Source of the DNA: Spirosoma sp. SC4-14
GTDB lineage: Bacteria > Bacteroidota > Bacteroidia > Cytophagales > Spirosomataceae
Direction of reading: 5' to 3'
DNA: 64,000 nucleotides
NCBI RefSeq assembly: GCF_037201965.1
Contig: NZ_CP147518.1
Location: forward strand, 5,077,001-5,141,000
How positions within the stretch are numbered: position 1 is the first letter of the stretch; the number at the start of each line of letters is the position of its first letter. Positions 52,924 through 62,277 of the stretch are shown piece by piece. Position numbers and translations under genes: made by a program. The notes under the pieces were generated by a model. That model did not search any database. It saw nothing but the letters and a program-made list of their open reading frames with translations, and had not been told where the DNA came from.

Positions 52924-53535
52924 ATGATTACGCTGTTTTTGCTGGTCAGTCTGATTAGTTTTATTGGCTCTCTGCACCCTGGTGCCGTAAATATTGCGGT
53001 TATGCAGGCCACCATTGGCCAAAGCCGCCGGGCTGGTTTCTGGCTGGCGTTGGGTGGTAGCCTTCCCGAAATTGCCTATAGTACAATTGCCATTCGCAGC
53101 CTGGCTTTGGTTAACCCGAACACGGTCTGGTTTTCCCTCTTAAAAATTCTACCCATTCCGGTTTTACTGATAGCGGGCCTGATTGCCTTTCGACAGAAAA
53201 AACGGGCGGTTCCTATCGCCCAACAGCCGTCTGCTTTCCCTTTCTGGAAAGGGATCGTCCTATCGTCTGCAAACCCGCAGCTTCTTCCATTCTGGTCGGC
53301 CGTATGGCTATACCTGCACGGAACCCTGCTGTTCACCCCCATTGGGCCACTTAGCCAGTGGGTATTTTCGTTCGGAACGGCCACTGGCGCATTTGTACTC
53401 CTGTCGGGCATTGTCTGGCTGGCCGACAGGTACCGAACCGGCCTGCTGCATTACCTCAACCATTCCCGCCTGAACCGGCTGACAGGGGCCGCATTTATTG
53501 GTATGGCTCTGTGGCAGATTAGTCAGTTTTTATAG
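52924..53535 (+). CDS. LysE-family exporter
   Basis: 203 residues, about six membrane segments. The N-terminus SFIGSLHPGAVNIAVMQATIGQSRRAGFWLALGGSLPEIAYS is typical LysE/RhtB family, which export amino acids or small molecules. Substrate cannot be told. It precedes the second YHS gene by 68 bases. Confidence 0.9.
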   Translation: MITLFLLVSLISFIGSLHPGAVNIAVMQATIGQSRRAGFWLALGGSLPEIAYSTIAIRSLALVNPNTVWFSLLKILPIPVLLIAGLIAFRQKKRAVPIAQQPSAFPFWKGIVLSSANPQLLPFWSAVWLYLHGTLLFTPIGPLSQWVFSFGTATGAFVLLSGIVWLADRYRTGLLHYLNHSRLNRLTGAAFIGMALWQISQFL

Positions 53536-53603
53536 ACTCTTTAACGCATTCATCAAGCAACTAAACAACATCAACACACTTTAAACCAATCAAAACAACT
53601 CCA

Positions 53604-54050
53604 ATGAAAACGATTCTTCCTCGTCTTATTGTTATTTTTTTATTCATCAGCACCGCTTCTTTCGCTCAAAAACCGGCCATTTTTTCAACCGATGGCAAAG
53701 CCATTCGGGGCTACGATCCGGTGGCCTACTTTACGGATGGAAAACCCGTTATGGGCGACTCGTCGCTGACCTATATGTATCAGGATGTAAACTGGGTATT
53801 TGCCAGCCGCGAACACCTGGATATGTTCAAGGCCGACCCTGCCAAATACCTTCCGCAATATGGGGGCTATTGTGCCTTCGGGATGTCGCGCGGCTATAAA
53901 GCCTCTACCGAACCCGATGCCTGGACCATTACCGATGGCAAGCTCTATCTGAACTATAATCAGAAAGTGCGTACCGAATGGGCTAAAGACCAGACAGGCT
54001 ATATCCAGAAGGCCGACCAGAACTGGCCCGAGGTTAAACTCAAAAAGTGA
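53604..54050 (+). CDS. Secreted YHS-domain protein (second copy)
   Basis: 148 residues with signal peptide (about 1-21) and YHS domain: AIRGYDPVAYFTDGKPV (about 33-49), VNWVFASREHLDMFKADPAKYLPQYGGYCAFGM. Clearly paralogous to the gene at 48716. The stop nearly meets a downstream gene start, so the outer-membrane protein gene is likely co-expressed. Confidence 0.9.
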   Translation: MKTILPRLIVIFLFISTASFAQKPAIFSTDGKAIRGYDPVAYFTDGKPVMGDSSLTYMYQDVNWVFASREHLDMFKADPAKYLPQYGGYCAFGMSRGYKASTEPDAWTITDGKLYLNYNQKVRTEWAKDQTGYIQKADQNWPEVKLKK

Positions 54051-54070
54051 ATTCTTACCACATTATTGCT

Positions 54071-54907
54071 ATGCGTCGACTACTAGTTTTTTCATTGCTG
54101 ATACTTCCTACACTGGCGCAGGCCGGTGGCCCCTGGGTACGTGCCTACAAAAAAGGGTTTGTTCAGGTCGGTTTTTCGGGATTGTTTTATAATTCAGTGT
54201 TTTCGTCAACGGGTAATGAACAGGCGGTTTATCGCAACATTAGCGACATAACAGTCCAACTCTACGCCGAATACGGGTTTGCCCGACGGTGGGAGGTTCG
54301 GGCGTTGCTCCCCTACAAGTCCCTGCAAACCGGTGTCAGCACCAATCTGTCGGCCAATTCGATTCCGGCCGGAACACTCACTGGCTTAGGGAATGTAGGG
54401 CTGGGGCTTAAACGGGCACTGCTGGATGGCAACACAAAACTCAGTATCGGTGTCGACGCCCTGGCAAATACCTTTACGAATAACGATCAACTGGGTTTGC
54501 GAACGGGTTATGAAGGCTGGACCGTAATGCCTTATCTGTCTCTGGGCTCCGGTAGTGCCAAAACGTATTATTTCGCCGAAGCAGGGTATGGAGTCATGAC
54601 CCAGGAATACAGCAATTTTCTGAAGCTTAACGGCGAATTTGGCTATCGGCTACATCCCCGACTATGGGTAGCCGGTACGCTCGATTTTCGGCTACCAGCC
54701 CGCAACGGCAAGTTTAGCAACACCGAAGCCTATCAGTACACGGCCGCCTATCTGAATGATCAGTTGTATCTGGGCGCAGGGGTAAAAGCCTCGTATGATC
54801 TTGTTCCGGACCGGCTGGGCATTAATGCCAGCGTGATTGGCGCACTGGCAGGCGAAAATGTAGCCTTTTCGAGATCATACAATGCAGGGTTATTCATTAA
54901 ATGGTAA
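54071..54907 (+). CDS. Outer-membrane beta-barrel protein (transporter-like)
   Basis: 278 residues from the ATG at 54071; a GTG at 54047 is in frame too. Signal peptide about 1-18 (ending AQAGG). The body is a series of amphipathic strands (FVQVGFSGLFYNSVF, YAEYGFARRWEVRALLPY, WVAGTLDFRLPARNG) ending AGLFIKW, a terminal aromatic residue typical of barrels. Similar to MetA-pathway/transporter-like beta-barrels; ligand unknown. Followed by a terminator. Confidence 0.85.
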   Translation: MRRLLVFSLLILPTLAQAGGPWVRAYKKGFVQVGFSGLFYNSVFSSTGNEQAVYRNISDITVQLYAEYGFARRWEVRALLPYKSLQTGVSTNLSANSIPAGTLTGLGNVGLGLKRALLDGNTKLSIGVDALANTFTNNDQLGLRTGYEGWTVMPYLSLGSGSAKTYYFAEAGYGVMTQEYSNFLKLNGEFGYRLHPRLWVAGTLDFRLPARNGKFSNTEAYQYTAAYLNDQLYLGAGVKASYDLVPDRLGINASVIGALAGENVAFSRSYNAGLFIKW

Positions 54908-54942
54908 ACGCAATTCTGTTACCTATTCCTGGTTAAGCCGGT

Positions 54943-54971
54943 TGGGCACCCACCCTGCTTTTGGGTGCCCA
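54943..54971 (+). terminator. Terminator hairpin
   Basis: TGGGCACCCA (54943-54952) pairs perfectly with TGGGTGCCCA (54962-54971) around a nine-base loop. It is 35 bases after the barrel gene stop and 18 before the DM13 gene. Confidence 0.65.
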
Positions 54972-54989
54972 CTCATTAAAACCATTCCT

Positions 54990-55457
54990 ATGAAAACGGT
55001 AATTCAACTCATCTTCTGGTGTATACTGGTGGCCCTGGCGGGGTGCCAGCCGGGAAACGATCAGGACGTAAGCCCTGCTGTTTCGTCGGGCAGCTCCGAT
55101 ATGACTACTACGCCCGATCAGTCTTCGAATGGTACTGATACAACCGGTTATAAACTTGTGTCGCAGGGTACGTTTGTGAGCAATGTCCATACGACCAGCG
55201 GCACCGTTAAACTTTACGAAAAAGCAGAAAAGCAACTATTGGTTTTCGAAAATTTCAAAACCGACAGTGGTCCCGACCTGCGGGTTTATCTGGCCGAAAA
55301 CACGGGCGTTCGTAATTTCATTGAACTAACCCGCCTGAACAATACTGGCAACTTCACGCTCGAACTTCCCAATGATGCCAACCCGAACACCCGGCGCTTT
55401 GTGCTGATCTGGTGCAAAGCGTTTTCTGTATTATTCGGGAATGCCGAACTGAAGTAG
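54990..55457 (+). CDS. DM13-domain lipoprotein
   Basis: 155 residues from the ATG at 54990; lipobox LAGC (Cys 19 or so). Residues about 50-155 form a DM13 domain (GTFVSNVHTTSGTVKLYEKAEKQLLVFENFKTDSGPDLRVYLAENTG, later RFVLIWCKAFSVLFGNAELK) with the conserved Cys. DM13 domains were proposed to take part in electron transfer or redox reactions of the envelope. With YHS proteins and DoxX nearby, an envelope redox/metal role is plausible. Confidence 0.88.
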   Translation: MKTVIQLIFWCILVALAGCQPGNDQDVSPAVSSGSSDMTTTPDQSSNGTDTTGYKLVSQGTFVSNVHTTSGTVKLYEKAEKQLLVFENFKTDSGPDLRVYLAENTGVRNFIELTRLNNTGNFTLELPNDANPNTRRFVLIWCKAFSVLFGNAELK

Positions 55458-55538
55458 ACGGCCTATCCGATTGACTAATTTGTAGACAAATTTGGTGGTA
55501 TATAAAACCGATCCACCGATTATTCGGCCATTGCCACG

Positions 55539-55546
55539 TACCTTTG
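55539..55546 (+). promoter_or_regulatory. -7 box TACCTTTG before rsmA
   Basis: TACCTTTG fits the TAnnTTTG consensus and lies 73 bases before the GTG start. Confidence 0.5.
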
Positions 55547-55619
55547 CGACCGAAAACCACCGCATCAGCAACCCGTCTGTCCACATGGGCCAATGCCTGC
55601 GGCCTGATCCTTCAGCATC

Positions 55620-56414
55620 GTGTACATAAAGCCTAAAAAAGAACTCGGTCAGCATTTCCTCAAAGACCTCAGCATTGCCCAACGCATTGCCGAACTCCTG
55701 ACCGGACACGGTAATTACCGAAAAATCCTTGAGATTGGTCCGGGAATGGGTGTATTGACTCAGTTTTTGCTGGCCGACAATCGGTTCGAAACGTATGTGA
55801 TTGAGATAGATCGCGAATCGGTCGATTACTTAAAGCAGCATTTCCCAAAGCTGGATGGGCATATTCTTGCGTCCGATTTTCTGACTATCCGCCCCGATCT
55901 ACTGCCAACCAAAGTACCCGACACTACGGAGCCTTTTGCCATTATCGGTAATTTTCCCTACAATATTTCTACCCAGATCCTGTTTAAGGTGCTGGACATG
56001 CGCGAGCGTGTTCCCGAAGTGGTGGGTATGTTTCAGCGGGAAGTGGCGCAGCGTGTAGCTTCGGGGCCGGGCAATAAAGACTATGGCATTCTGAGTGTGC
56101 TACTACAGGCCTGGTACGACATTCGGTATGAATTTACCGTTGCCCCCGAGGTTTTCAATCCTCCTCCCAAAGTGTATTCGGGCGTTATTTCGCTTCGTCG
56201 AAACGATAAGACCGATCTCGGCTGCGATGAACGGAAGTTTACGCAAGTCGTAAAACATGGTTTCAATCAACGTCGAAAAACCCTCCGGAATGCACTCAAA
56301 CCCTTAAACCCGTCAGAAGCCGCTCTTGCCAGTCGTTTTATGGACAAACGAGCTGAGCAATTAAGTGTAGCCGAGTTTATTGAACTGACTCAATTAATGA
56401 AGAGTGAAGATTGA
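55620..56414 (+). CDS. rsmA: 16S rRNA dimethyladenosine methyltransferase RsmA (KsgA)
   Basis: 264 residues, GTG start (no closer ATG; the family begins with a short basic stretch and KELGQHFL as seen). Motif I is LEIGPGMGVLT (about 38-48), motif IV GNFPYNIS (about 107-114, Phe for the usual Leu). It dimethylates two adjacent adenines near the 3-prime end of 16S rRNA. Length and motifs fit the family. Confidence 0.97.
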   Translation: MYIKPKKELGQHFLKDLSIAQRIAELLTGHGNYRKILEIGPGMGVLTQFLLADNRFETYVIEIDRESVDYLKQHFPKLDGHILASDFLTIRPDLLPTKVPDTTEPFAIIGNFPYNISTQILFKVLDMRERVPEVVGMFQREVAQRVASGPGNKDYGILSVLLQAWYDIRYEFTVAPEVFNPPPKVYSGVISLRRNDKTDLGCDERKFTQVVKHGFNQRRKTLRNALKPLNPSEAALASRFMDKRAEQLSVAEFIELTQLMKSED

Positions 56415-56515
56415 AGAATACCAATGAAGACGTTCGTTTGTAATCGCAGTACGCCTGGAAACGAACGTCGCTCGCTCCAGAAACTACGTTCCACGCTTCA
56501 TGTTTCAGTCATTCC

Positions 56516-57868
56516 ATGACCTTTGAACTCACCCAGGAATATCTCGATCATATTCAGCAACTCATCCAGACGGGCGACGATACGGCCTTACGCACCGAAA
56601 TGGAGGAGCTTTACCCTGCCGATATTTCGGGAATTCTGTATGAGTTAGGACCCGAACAGGCTCATTATGTACTTAGTTTGCTCAACAAATCGGTGGGAGC
56701 CGAGATTCTGGCCAATCTGGACCCAAACGACCGAACGAGTTTCATCAAGACATTTACGTCGGAAGAACTGGCTCCGTTCATTAACCAGATGGACTCCGAC
56801 GACGCCGTTGACTTGCTGAACGAGCAACCCATTCAGGTACGCGAAGAAGTGATTGGTTTGCTCGAAGACCGCGAACAGGCCCGGTTCATTCTCGACCTGT
56901 TGCACTACGACGACAGCGTAGCGGGTGGGTTGATGCAGAAAGAACTGATCAAAATCAACGTGAACCTGACGGTCAATGCCTGTATTGAAGAAATCAGGCA
57001 GCAGGCCGAAGATGTCGAAAACGTATACGCGGTTTATGTGGTCGACGATGTAGGAAAACTGCTGGGGCTGGTATCGCTCAAAAAAATTGTGCTGGCCCGC
57101 AAAAACGCCAAAATTGCGGATATTTATGAACACGATGTCGTTTTCGTAGAGACCTATCGACCCGCAACCGAAGTGGCGGAGGTGATGCGTAAATATGACC
57201 TGGATGCTATTCCGGTGGTAAATATTCAACAGCGCTTGCTGGGCCGGATCACCATCGATGATGTGGTCGACGTTATTACCGAACAGGCCGAAGAAGACAT
57301 TCAGGTTATTTCGGGGTTGTCGGGTGAGGTTGAAGAAGATGACAATATCTGGCAGCGCTCTAAAGTGCAGTTACCCTGGCTGGTTGCCGGCGCTATTGGC
57401 AGTTTGCTGGCGGCAACGGTCATCAACGGGTTTCAGAGCCAGTTAGGCAAAGTAGCGGCCCTGGCTGCGTTTATTCCGATCATTGGATCGACCGGCGGCA
57501 ACGTTGGGATTCAGACCTCGTCGCTCATACTCCAAAGTCTGACCGATACCACCGGCCTGAGCATGACGCTGGCCAAACGACTACTCCGCACCCTACTTGT
57601 GGCCATTATCAACGGGCTGGTGGTGGGGCTCATTGCCGGAGCGTATACGTTCATTATCGGCGAACCGCGTTTGTTTTTTGTTGTAGCAACCTCTCTGTTG
57701 GCGGTAGTGCTGCTGGCTTCCTTTATGGGAACAATAACGCCCCTGCTTCTCAACCGAATAGGCATCAATCCAGCGGTGGCATCAGGTCCTTTCATCACAA
57801 CGGCCAACGATCTGATTGGCATTGGTGTATATTTTTTAATTGCCCAATGGCTACTTGCAGAGGTTTGA
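56516..57868 (+). CDS. mgtE: MgtE-type magnesium transporter
   Basis: 450 residues in the MgtE layout: helical N domain (about 1-125), two CBS domains (about 130-255; LVSLKKIVLARKN, RITIDDVVDVI), plug helix, then five membrane helices (about 285-450) with the pore motif TGGNVGIQTSSL. It moves Mg2+ down the gradient and the CBS part closes it when cytosolic Mg2+ is high. A GNAT gene follows 16 bases later. Confidence 0.96.
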   Translation: MTFELTQEYLDHIQQLIQTGDDTALRTEMEELYPADISGILYELGPEQAHYVLSLLNKSVGAEILANLDPNDRTSFIKTFTSEELAPFINQMDSDDAVDLLNEQPIQVREEVIGLLEDREQARFILDLLHYDDSVAGGLMQKELIKINVNLTVNACIEEIRQQAEDVENVYAVYVVDDVGKLLGLVSLKKIVLARKNAKIADIYEHDVVFVETYRPATEVAEVMRKYDLDAIPVVNIQQRLLGRITIDDVVDVITEQAEEDIQVISGLSGEVEEDDNIWQRSKVQLPWLVAGAIGSLLAATVINGFQSQLGKVAALAAFIPIIGSTGGNVGIQTSSLILQSLTDTTGLSMTLAKRLLRTLLVAIINGLVVGLIAGAYTFIIGEPRLFFVVATSLLAVVLLASFMGTITPLLLNRIGINPAVASGPFITTANDLIGIGVYFLIAQWLLAEV

Positions 57869-57884
57869 TTATCTTGCAGTTACC

Positions 57885-58424
57885 ATGCATATCCGCTTTG
57901 CTAAACTCGCCGACTCGCCAGCTATTCTGGACATTTATGCGCCTTTTGTGCAAAACACAGCCATTACGTTCGAATACATCGTACCGCCCCTGAGCGAATT
58001 TACGGAACGTATCCAGCACATCCAGCAACAGTTCCCGTTTCTGGTTGCCGAAGAAGACAGGCAAATTCGGGGTTATGCCTATGCATCGCGCCACCGCGAC
58101 CGAATTGCCTACCAATGGTCGGTCGAAACGTCGGTTTATATCCATCCCGATGGGCACCGTCGCGGCATTGCCCGACAGCTTTATAACACCTTGTTCGATG
58201 TACTGCGCCGTCAGGGCTATTTTAATGCCTATGCGGGCATTACAATACCGAATCAGCCCAGCGAGATCTTTCATAAAGCAATGGGTTTTGAACTGATAGG
58301 CGTTTATCCGAACGTTGGCTATAAGCTGGGCGAGTGGCGAAATGTTGCCTGGTATCAACTTCCGTTACAAGAGCATCAGTCGGGGCCGAGCAAACCCATG
58401 TCTATTATTCATCTAGCTCTGTAA
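57885..58424 (+). CDS. GNAT acetyltransferase, phosphinothricin/methionine-sulfoximine type
   Basis: 179 residues from the ATG at 57885. IRFAKLADSPAILDIYAPFVQNTAITFEYIVP and VETSVYIHPDGHRRGIARQLYNTL (RRGIA acetyl-CoA loop) plus the tail VGYKLGEWRNVAWYQLPL are typical of the Pat/MddA branch, which acetylates glutamate analogues. Whether it detoxifies such compounds is inference. Confidence 0.9.
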   Translation: MHIRFAKLADSPAILDIYAPFVQNTAITFEYIVPPLSEFTERIQHIQQQFPFLVAEEDRQIRGYAYASRHRDRIAYQWSVETSVYIHPDGHRRGIARQLYNTLFDVLRRQGYFNAYAGITIPNQPSEIFHKAMGFELIGVYPNVGYKLGEWRNVAWYQLPLQEHQSGPSKPMSIIHLAL

Positions 58425-58431
58425 GTTGGGG

Positions 58432-58516
58432 GCTCGTCGGCGATTATATCGCAATTTCCAGTATTGTGCATCGCAGACGCGGGCCTCCCACATCCGCGAT
58501 ACAATCGCCGACGAGC
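58432..58516. terminator. Inverted repeat after the GNAT gene
   Basis: Arms 58432-58452 and 58496-58516 pair at 20 of 21 bases with a 43-base loop. It is eight bases after the GNAT stop. It could be a terminator or a small inverted-repeat element; I see no flanking target duplication. Confidence 0.6.
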
Positions 58517-58647
58517 AATGACCGACATAACGTAGGCTAATTTAATGGGCAACAGTACCCTTACTATCACTGATTCAGTATAAATTTCCGCTATCTTAAA
58601 ACCGAAGCACACGACTCAATCGCTTATTTAAACGGCAACCTCTACCG

Positions 58648-60276
58648 ATGCCGTATGCTTATTGTATGCCAGGCTATACCTTTCTTCTATCGCGTTTTTT
58701 AGCTCCCTGTTTACTAACCAGCTATTTAATTGGCTGTGATATAACCCTACCCAGCACCGAACCCTCAACTCCATCTTCGGGCAGGCTGGTGCCCAGTCTT
58801 CCACCTATTACGGCCCCTTTTGTTTATGAAGTACCCGACAAACAAACAAATTGGGAGGGCTACAATGGCACCTACCTCTATGATAAAGTAATTGGCCCCA
58901 CCTCGGTGCAGGAATCCAGTTCGCTCCAGATCGAAATCCGTAAAGATTATGGCGCTTCGCTGCAGATCTACGATAAAGTAACCAAACAGCAGCTTATCAA
59001 CTTCAAAGACCTTGGTCGCGAATCGGGTATGAGCTCCTACGGTGGCCCTGTTAGCTTTTCTGACGACTCGCCCGACTGGAAGGGAATTGGCTATAACCCC
59101 TTGCAGGCCGGTGACTACGGTGGCCACCCATCGCCTATTCTGTTTCATGGAAACATCAATGGGTGGATGTATACCAAAGCCCAGTGCCTTTCGTGGGCGC
59201 ACAAGGATGCGCGTAAACTACCTTTTTTTTATGAGCAATGGGTCCGTCTCGACGACAACAAAGTGCATGTCAAGGTTCGTTTGACGCACCAGCGCCCCGA
59301 CAAAACATTTTATGAACCCCGTTCGCAGGAATGGCCCTTCATGATGATCAACGGGGCCCGAACCATCCGTTTCTACAACGGCGCCAATCCGTTCACCTAT
59401 GATAAAACAACGGTTACCAACGCTATTGAAAGCGACAGTACCCGCAATACCGTTTACCGGGGGCAAGCCTTCGGCCTGACCGAACCCTGGCAAGCCATAG
59501 AGATCGGTACAAACCGCTTCGTTGGCCTCTATAGTCCTGGCTATTTTCTGGGCAACTACAACGTCGATAATATAGCTGCCAATGAAAGCTGGGAAGGCGG
59601 CAATACACTCACTTATATAACAAATTCACCATTGGTGCATCTGGACAGCGACAACGTCTGGTATAAGGAATACACCTACATTGTGGGCACAGAGCAGGAA
59701 ATCAGGGATTATGTATATGCTCAGGAGCGATCAACCAAACCCGATTTCTTTTTTAATGCCTTCAACGGTCGGAGTGGATGGGTTATTTTCGATGGTGGCT
59801 ACGATCAGAAAGAGCCGTTTACGTCCGACAACTGGCAGGCAACCCTAACCGGAACGAATCAGAATGCGTATAATGCCAAACTAATGTCGCCCTTTGGGAG
59901 CTGGAAAACCAGCGATTTCAATACGATCTACATTCGTATGGCCTACACGGGTGTGCCTGGCGCAGGCGCTCAGGTTCCGCTACGACTCACCTGGCTCTTA
60001 AACGGGCAGGCTCCCGACGGCACCGACACAAAAGCCCCCAACCAGAGCAAAGTTCGTTTCCCGAATGGCATTCGTAATCGAGACGAGCAAACCATTCCGC
60101 TAACCGTCATTAACGATGGACAATTTCATACCTACAAAATCAGTTTCGCCAATCAGCCAAAATGGAGTGGTATTGTTCAACACTTTGAAATTGGCCATCC
60201 TTTTGCAGCTACCTACGTTACACCCGGCGAAAAACTGGTTATGAATTATTTCGGTTTTCGAAATCCGGGAAATTAA
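58648..60276 (+). CDS. Hypothetical surface lipoprotein
   Basis: 542 residues. A hydrophobic start is followed by lipobox LIGC (about 30); a second ATG at 58666 may be used. Pro/Ser linker about 35-55. The rest is beta-rich with many aromatic residues (WEGYNGTYLYDKV, DWKGIGYNPLQAG, FYNGANPFTYDKTTV) and resembles carbohydrate-binding or heparinase-like beta-sandwich proteins, but no family is certain. May be exposed on the cell surface. Confidence 0.78.
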   Translation: MPYAYCMPGYTFLLSRFLAPCLLTSYLIGCDITLPSTEPSTPSSGRLVPSLPPITAPFVYEVPDKQTNWEGYNGTYLYDKVIGPTSVQESSSLQIEIRKDYGASLQIYDKVTKQQLINFKDLGRESGMSSYGGPVSFSDDSPDWKGIGYNPLQAGDYGGHPSPILFHGNINGWMYTKAQCLSWAHKDARKLPFFYEQWVRLDDNKVHVKVRLTHQRPDKTFYEPRSQEWPFMMINGARTIRFYNGANPFTYDKTTVTNAIESDSTRNTVYRGQAFGLTEPWQAIEIGTNRFVGLYSPGYFLGNYNVDNIAANESWEGGNTLTYITNSPLVHLDSDNVWYKEYTYIVGTEQEIRDYVYAQERSTKPDFFFNAFNGRSGWVIFDGGYDQKEPFTSDNWQATLTGTNQNAYNAKLMSPFGSWKTSDFNTIYIRMAYTGVPGAGAQVPLRLTWLLNGQAPDGTDTKAPNQSKVRFPNGIRNRDEQTIPLTVINDGQFHTYKISFANQPKWSGIVQHFEIGHPFAATYVTPGEKLVMNYFGFRNPGN

Positions 60277-60388
60277 CCCCATTCACTCAAAACCCGTGAT
60301 TGGATGATCTGAGCTGCAATTTGGGAGTCTTCACGGTTGCTTCAGAACAACAACGGATCGAAACAGCATACAAAAGAGTAAAATCAAC

Positions 60389-60396
60389 TAAGTTTG
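60389..60396 (+). promoter_or_regulatory. -7 box TAAGTTTG before the polytopic protein gene
   Basis: TAAGTTTG matches TAnnTTTG, 100 bases before the ATG at 60496. No convincing -33 element. Confidence 0.4.
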
Positions 60397-60495
60397 TTAT
60401 ACCAAACCAACCCTCAAACACTCTTTTATAGGCTATAACTCACTTGTTTTGACCAACAAATGAACTATTAAGCCTTCTGTACAATTTCTCAACGT

Positions 60496-62277
60496 ATGGT
60501 TTCTGCACCTTCTCAAGCTAATCTAAAAGATAAAACTCCCCCCATTCACCTTAGCTGGTATGCGATACTGTCCATTCCTGTTCTTATTCACGTCTGGATA
60601 GTTTACCGCTTCACCGTCAACATTCCTTATATCGACGATTACACGTTTCTGCTAGACTGTCTCAGTTGGAAACAGGGAGGATTTCCGCTGTCGGAATACC
60701 TCCGCCGTTTGTTTTTTCCGCATGGCGAACACATCATTTTCTTTGCCCGATTAGCCGTATTTGTCGACTATTGGCTTGAAGGCACCTTACATTTCCGAAC
60801 CCTTTTTTTTGTAGGGAATCTGACATTTCTCGGAACTGCCTGGCTACTCTTTCGGCAAGCCCGACGGGGAGGGCTGCAACCGATTCAGTTTTTGCCGGTA
60901 GTTTTCATTCTGTTCCAGCCCCAGTCGTACGAAAATACGCTGACGTGGGCCATTTGTGCCTTGCAGCACATGCCTGCCCTCTTTTTCGCGTTCTGGTCAT
61001 TCGACCTACTGAGTCGTTCTTCGACCAAAGCCTTTTTTGCGAGCTTTCCGCTTGCCTTTCTGGGCATTTTTTCGAATGGAAATGGTCTGGCCATACTGGC
61101 TGTAGGGTTTCTGTTGCTACTTGCTCTCAACAACCGCAGGCGTCTGATTATGTGGGGGCTATTCGCGGTCGTGAGCCTGGGAATTTATGTGTATATCCAT
61201 CACGCCAGCCATTCGCCCGAAGTAGGCAGTAACCTCATGCACCCGGTTCGTATTTTAGCCGGATTCTTTCTGATGGTTGGTTCAATGGGATTGTTGTTCA
61301 CACAATCTACCATTATCTTAAGCCTGATTGGTATTGGCATTAGCTTATGTACGGCGGTTATTCTTGGGTTAGGCGTTTTACAGTATACCCAGTTGACCCG
61401 CATTCTGAGTCGGTTTCCTGTTCGTTTTCGGCACTGGCTTGATCAGAACCGGCCCGAATCAATGGCAGGAAGCCCATTTTTAGTGCTAACAGCCTGCTGT
61501 TTATATGCCCTCATTACGCTGCTGGGTGTGGCTGTTGCCCGCAGTACAGGCTGGTATCAGGGCTTGCTGCTACCGCGTTATGTTTGGTTTACGAACATAG
61601 CCTTTGCTGTTATTTATCTGCTTCTGTTGCTCTCGCTGTCGACATCGTACCGCACACGTGTTAGCCGGATTTTTCTTGGTTTAGCGGTACTGTTCAATGT
61701 TTTTTCATACCGACTGAACCTCGGCGAGGTTATGGCTGTACGGCAATCGCTGTTAAGCGATACGCACGACTGGCGCGAAACGGGTATGCTTGTTTCATTA
61801 CCCCCCAATACGCGCGAGCATGACCACTTTTACAGTGAAGTACTACAGACTGCCATTCAGAAAGGTGTTTACCGGCTACCAGAATCACCCATTCATACTA
61901 TATCCTCCCAGGTAGTTTCGGCATCTGGTTTTATCGCAAAAGACAGCACATTTACCCTCGGCGACCGCCAGATTCACTCTCTAACGATTGATTCGACCCT
62001 GCCAGCATTGGCTCTTTTTGATGCACACCAGTACTATCTGCAATTAACGTCGAATGAGCACACGTTTATCTGGCCTATTAACCGCACTGTCAATAAGCTC
62101 GCTCAGTCGTTAATAACTGGAAAAACGGATTGGGCCAACAATCTGGTTTGGATCTACGAAGATCAATTACCGCCAGCTACCTATAAGCCAGCCTTAGTCT
62201 GGTCTGATGGTAATCAATGGCATCAGGTAACTAGTGAGCAGGTGTTGGCAATTTCAAGTATAAACCACTATCAATAA
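60496..62277 (+). CDS. Polytopic membrane protein, glycosyltransferase-C-like
   Basis: 593 residues with about 11 hydrophobic segments from residue 14 to about 430, then a C-terminal periplasmic domain (about 440-593). The acidic PYIDDYTFLLD (about 42-52) after the first helix is where GT-C fold glycosyltransferases carry the metal-binding Asp pair; this is suggestive only. It precedes another polytopic gene after 500 bases. Confidence 0.8.
   Translation: MVSAPSQANLKDKTPPIHLSWYAILSIPVLIHVWIVYRFTVNIPYIDDYTFLLDCLSWKQGGFPLSEYLRRLFFPHGEHIIFFARLAVFVDYWLEGTLHFRTLFFVGNLTFLGTAWLLFRQARRGGLQPIQFLPVVFILFQPQSYENTLTWAICALQHMPALFFAFWSFDLLSRSSTKAFFASFPLAFLGIFSNGNGLAILAVGFLLLLALNNRRRLIMWGLFAVVSLGIYVYIHHASHSPEVGSNLMHPVRILAGFFLMVGSMGLLFTQSTIILSLIGIGISLCTAVILGLGVLQYTQLTRILSRFPVRFRHWLDQNRPESMAGSPFLVLTACCLYALITLLGVAVARSTGWYQGLLLPRYVWFTNIAFAVIYLLLLLSLSTSYRTRVSRIFLGLAVLFNVFSYRLNLGEVMAVRQSLLSDTHDWRETGMLVSLPPNTREHDHFYSEVLQTAIQKGVYRLPESPIHTISSQVVSASGFIAKDSTFTLGDRQIHSLTIDSTLPALALFDAHQYYLQLTSNEHTFIWPINRTVNKLAQSLITGKTDWANNLVWIYEDQLPPATYKPALVWSDGNQWHQVTSEQVLAISSINHYQ

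Noticed and set aside
58432..58516. Miniature transposon interpretation
   Set aside because: No flanking target-site duplication and it stands eight bases behind a gene stop, as a terminator would.
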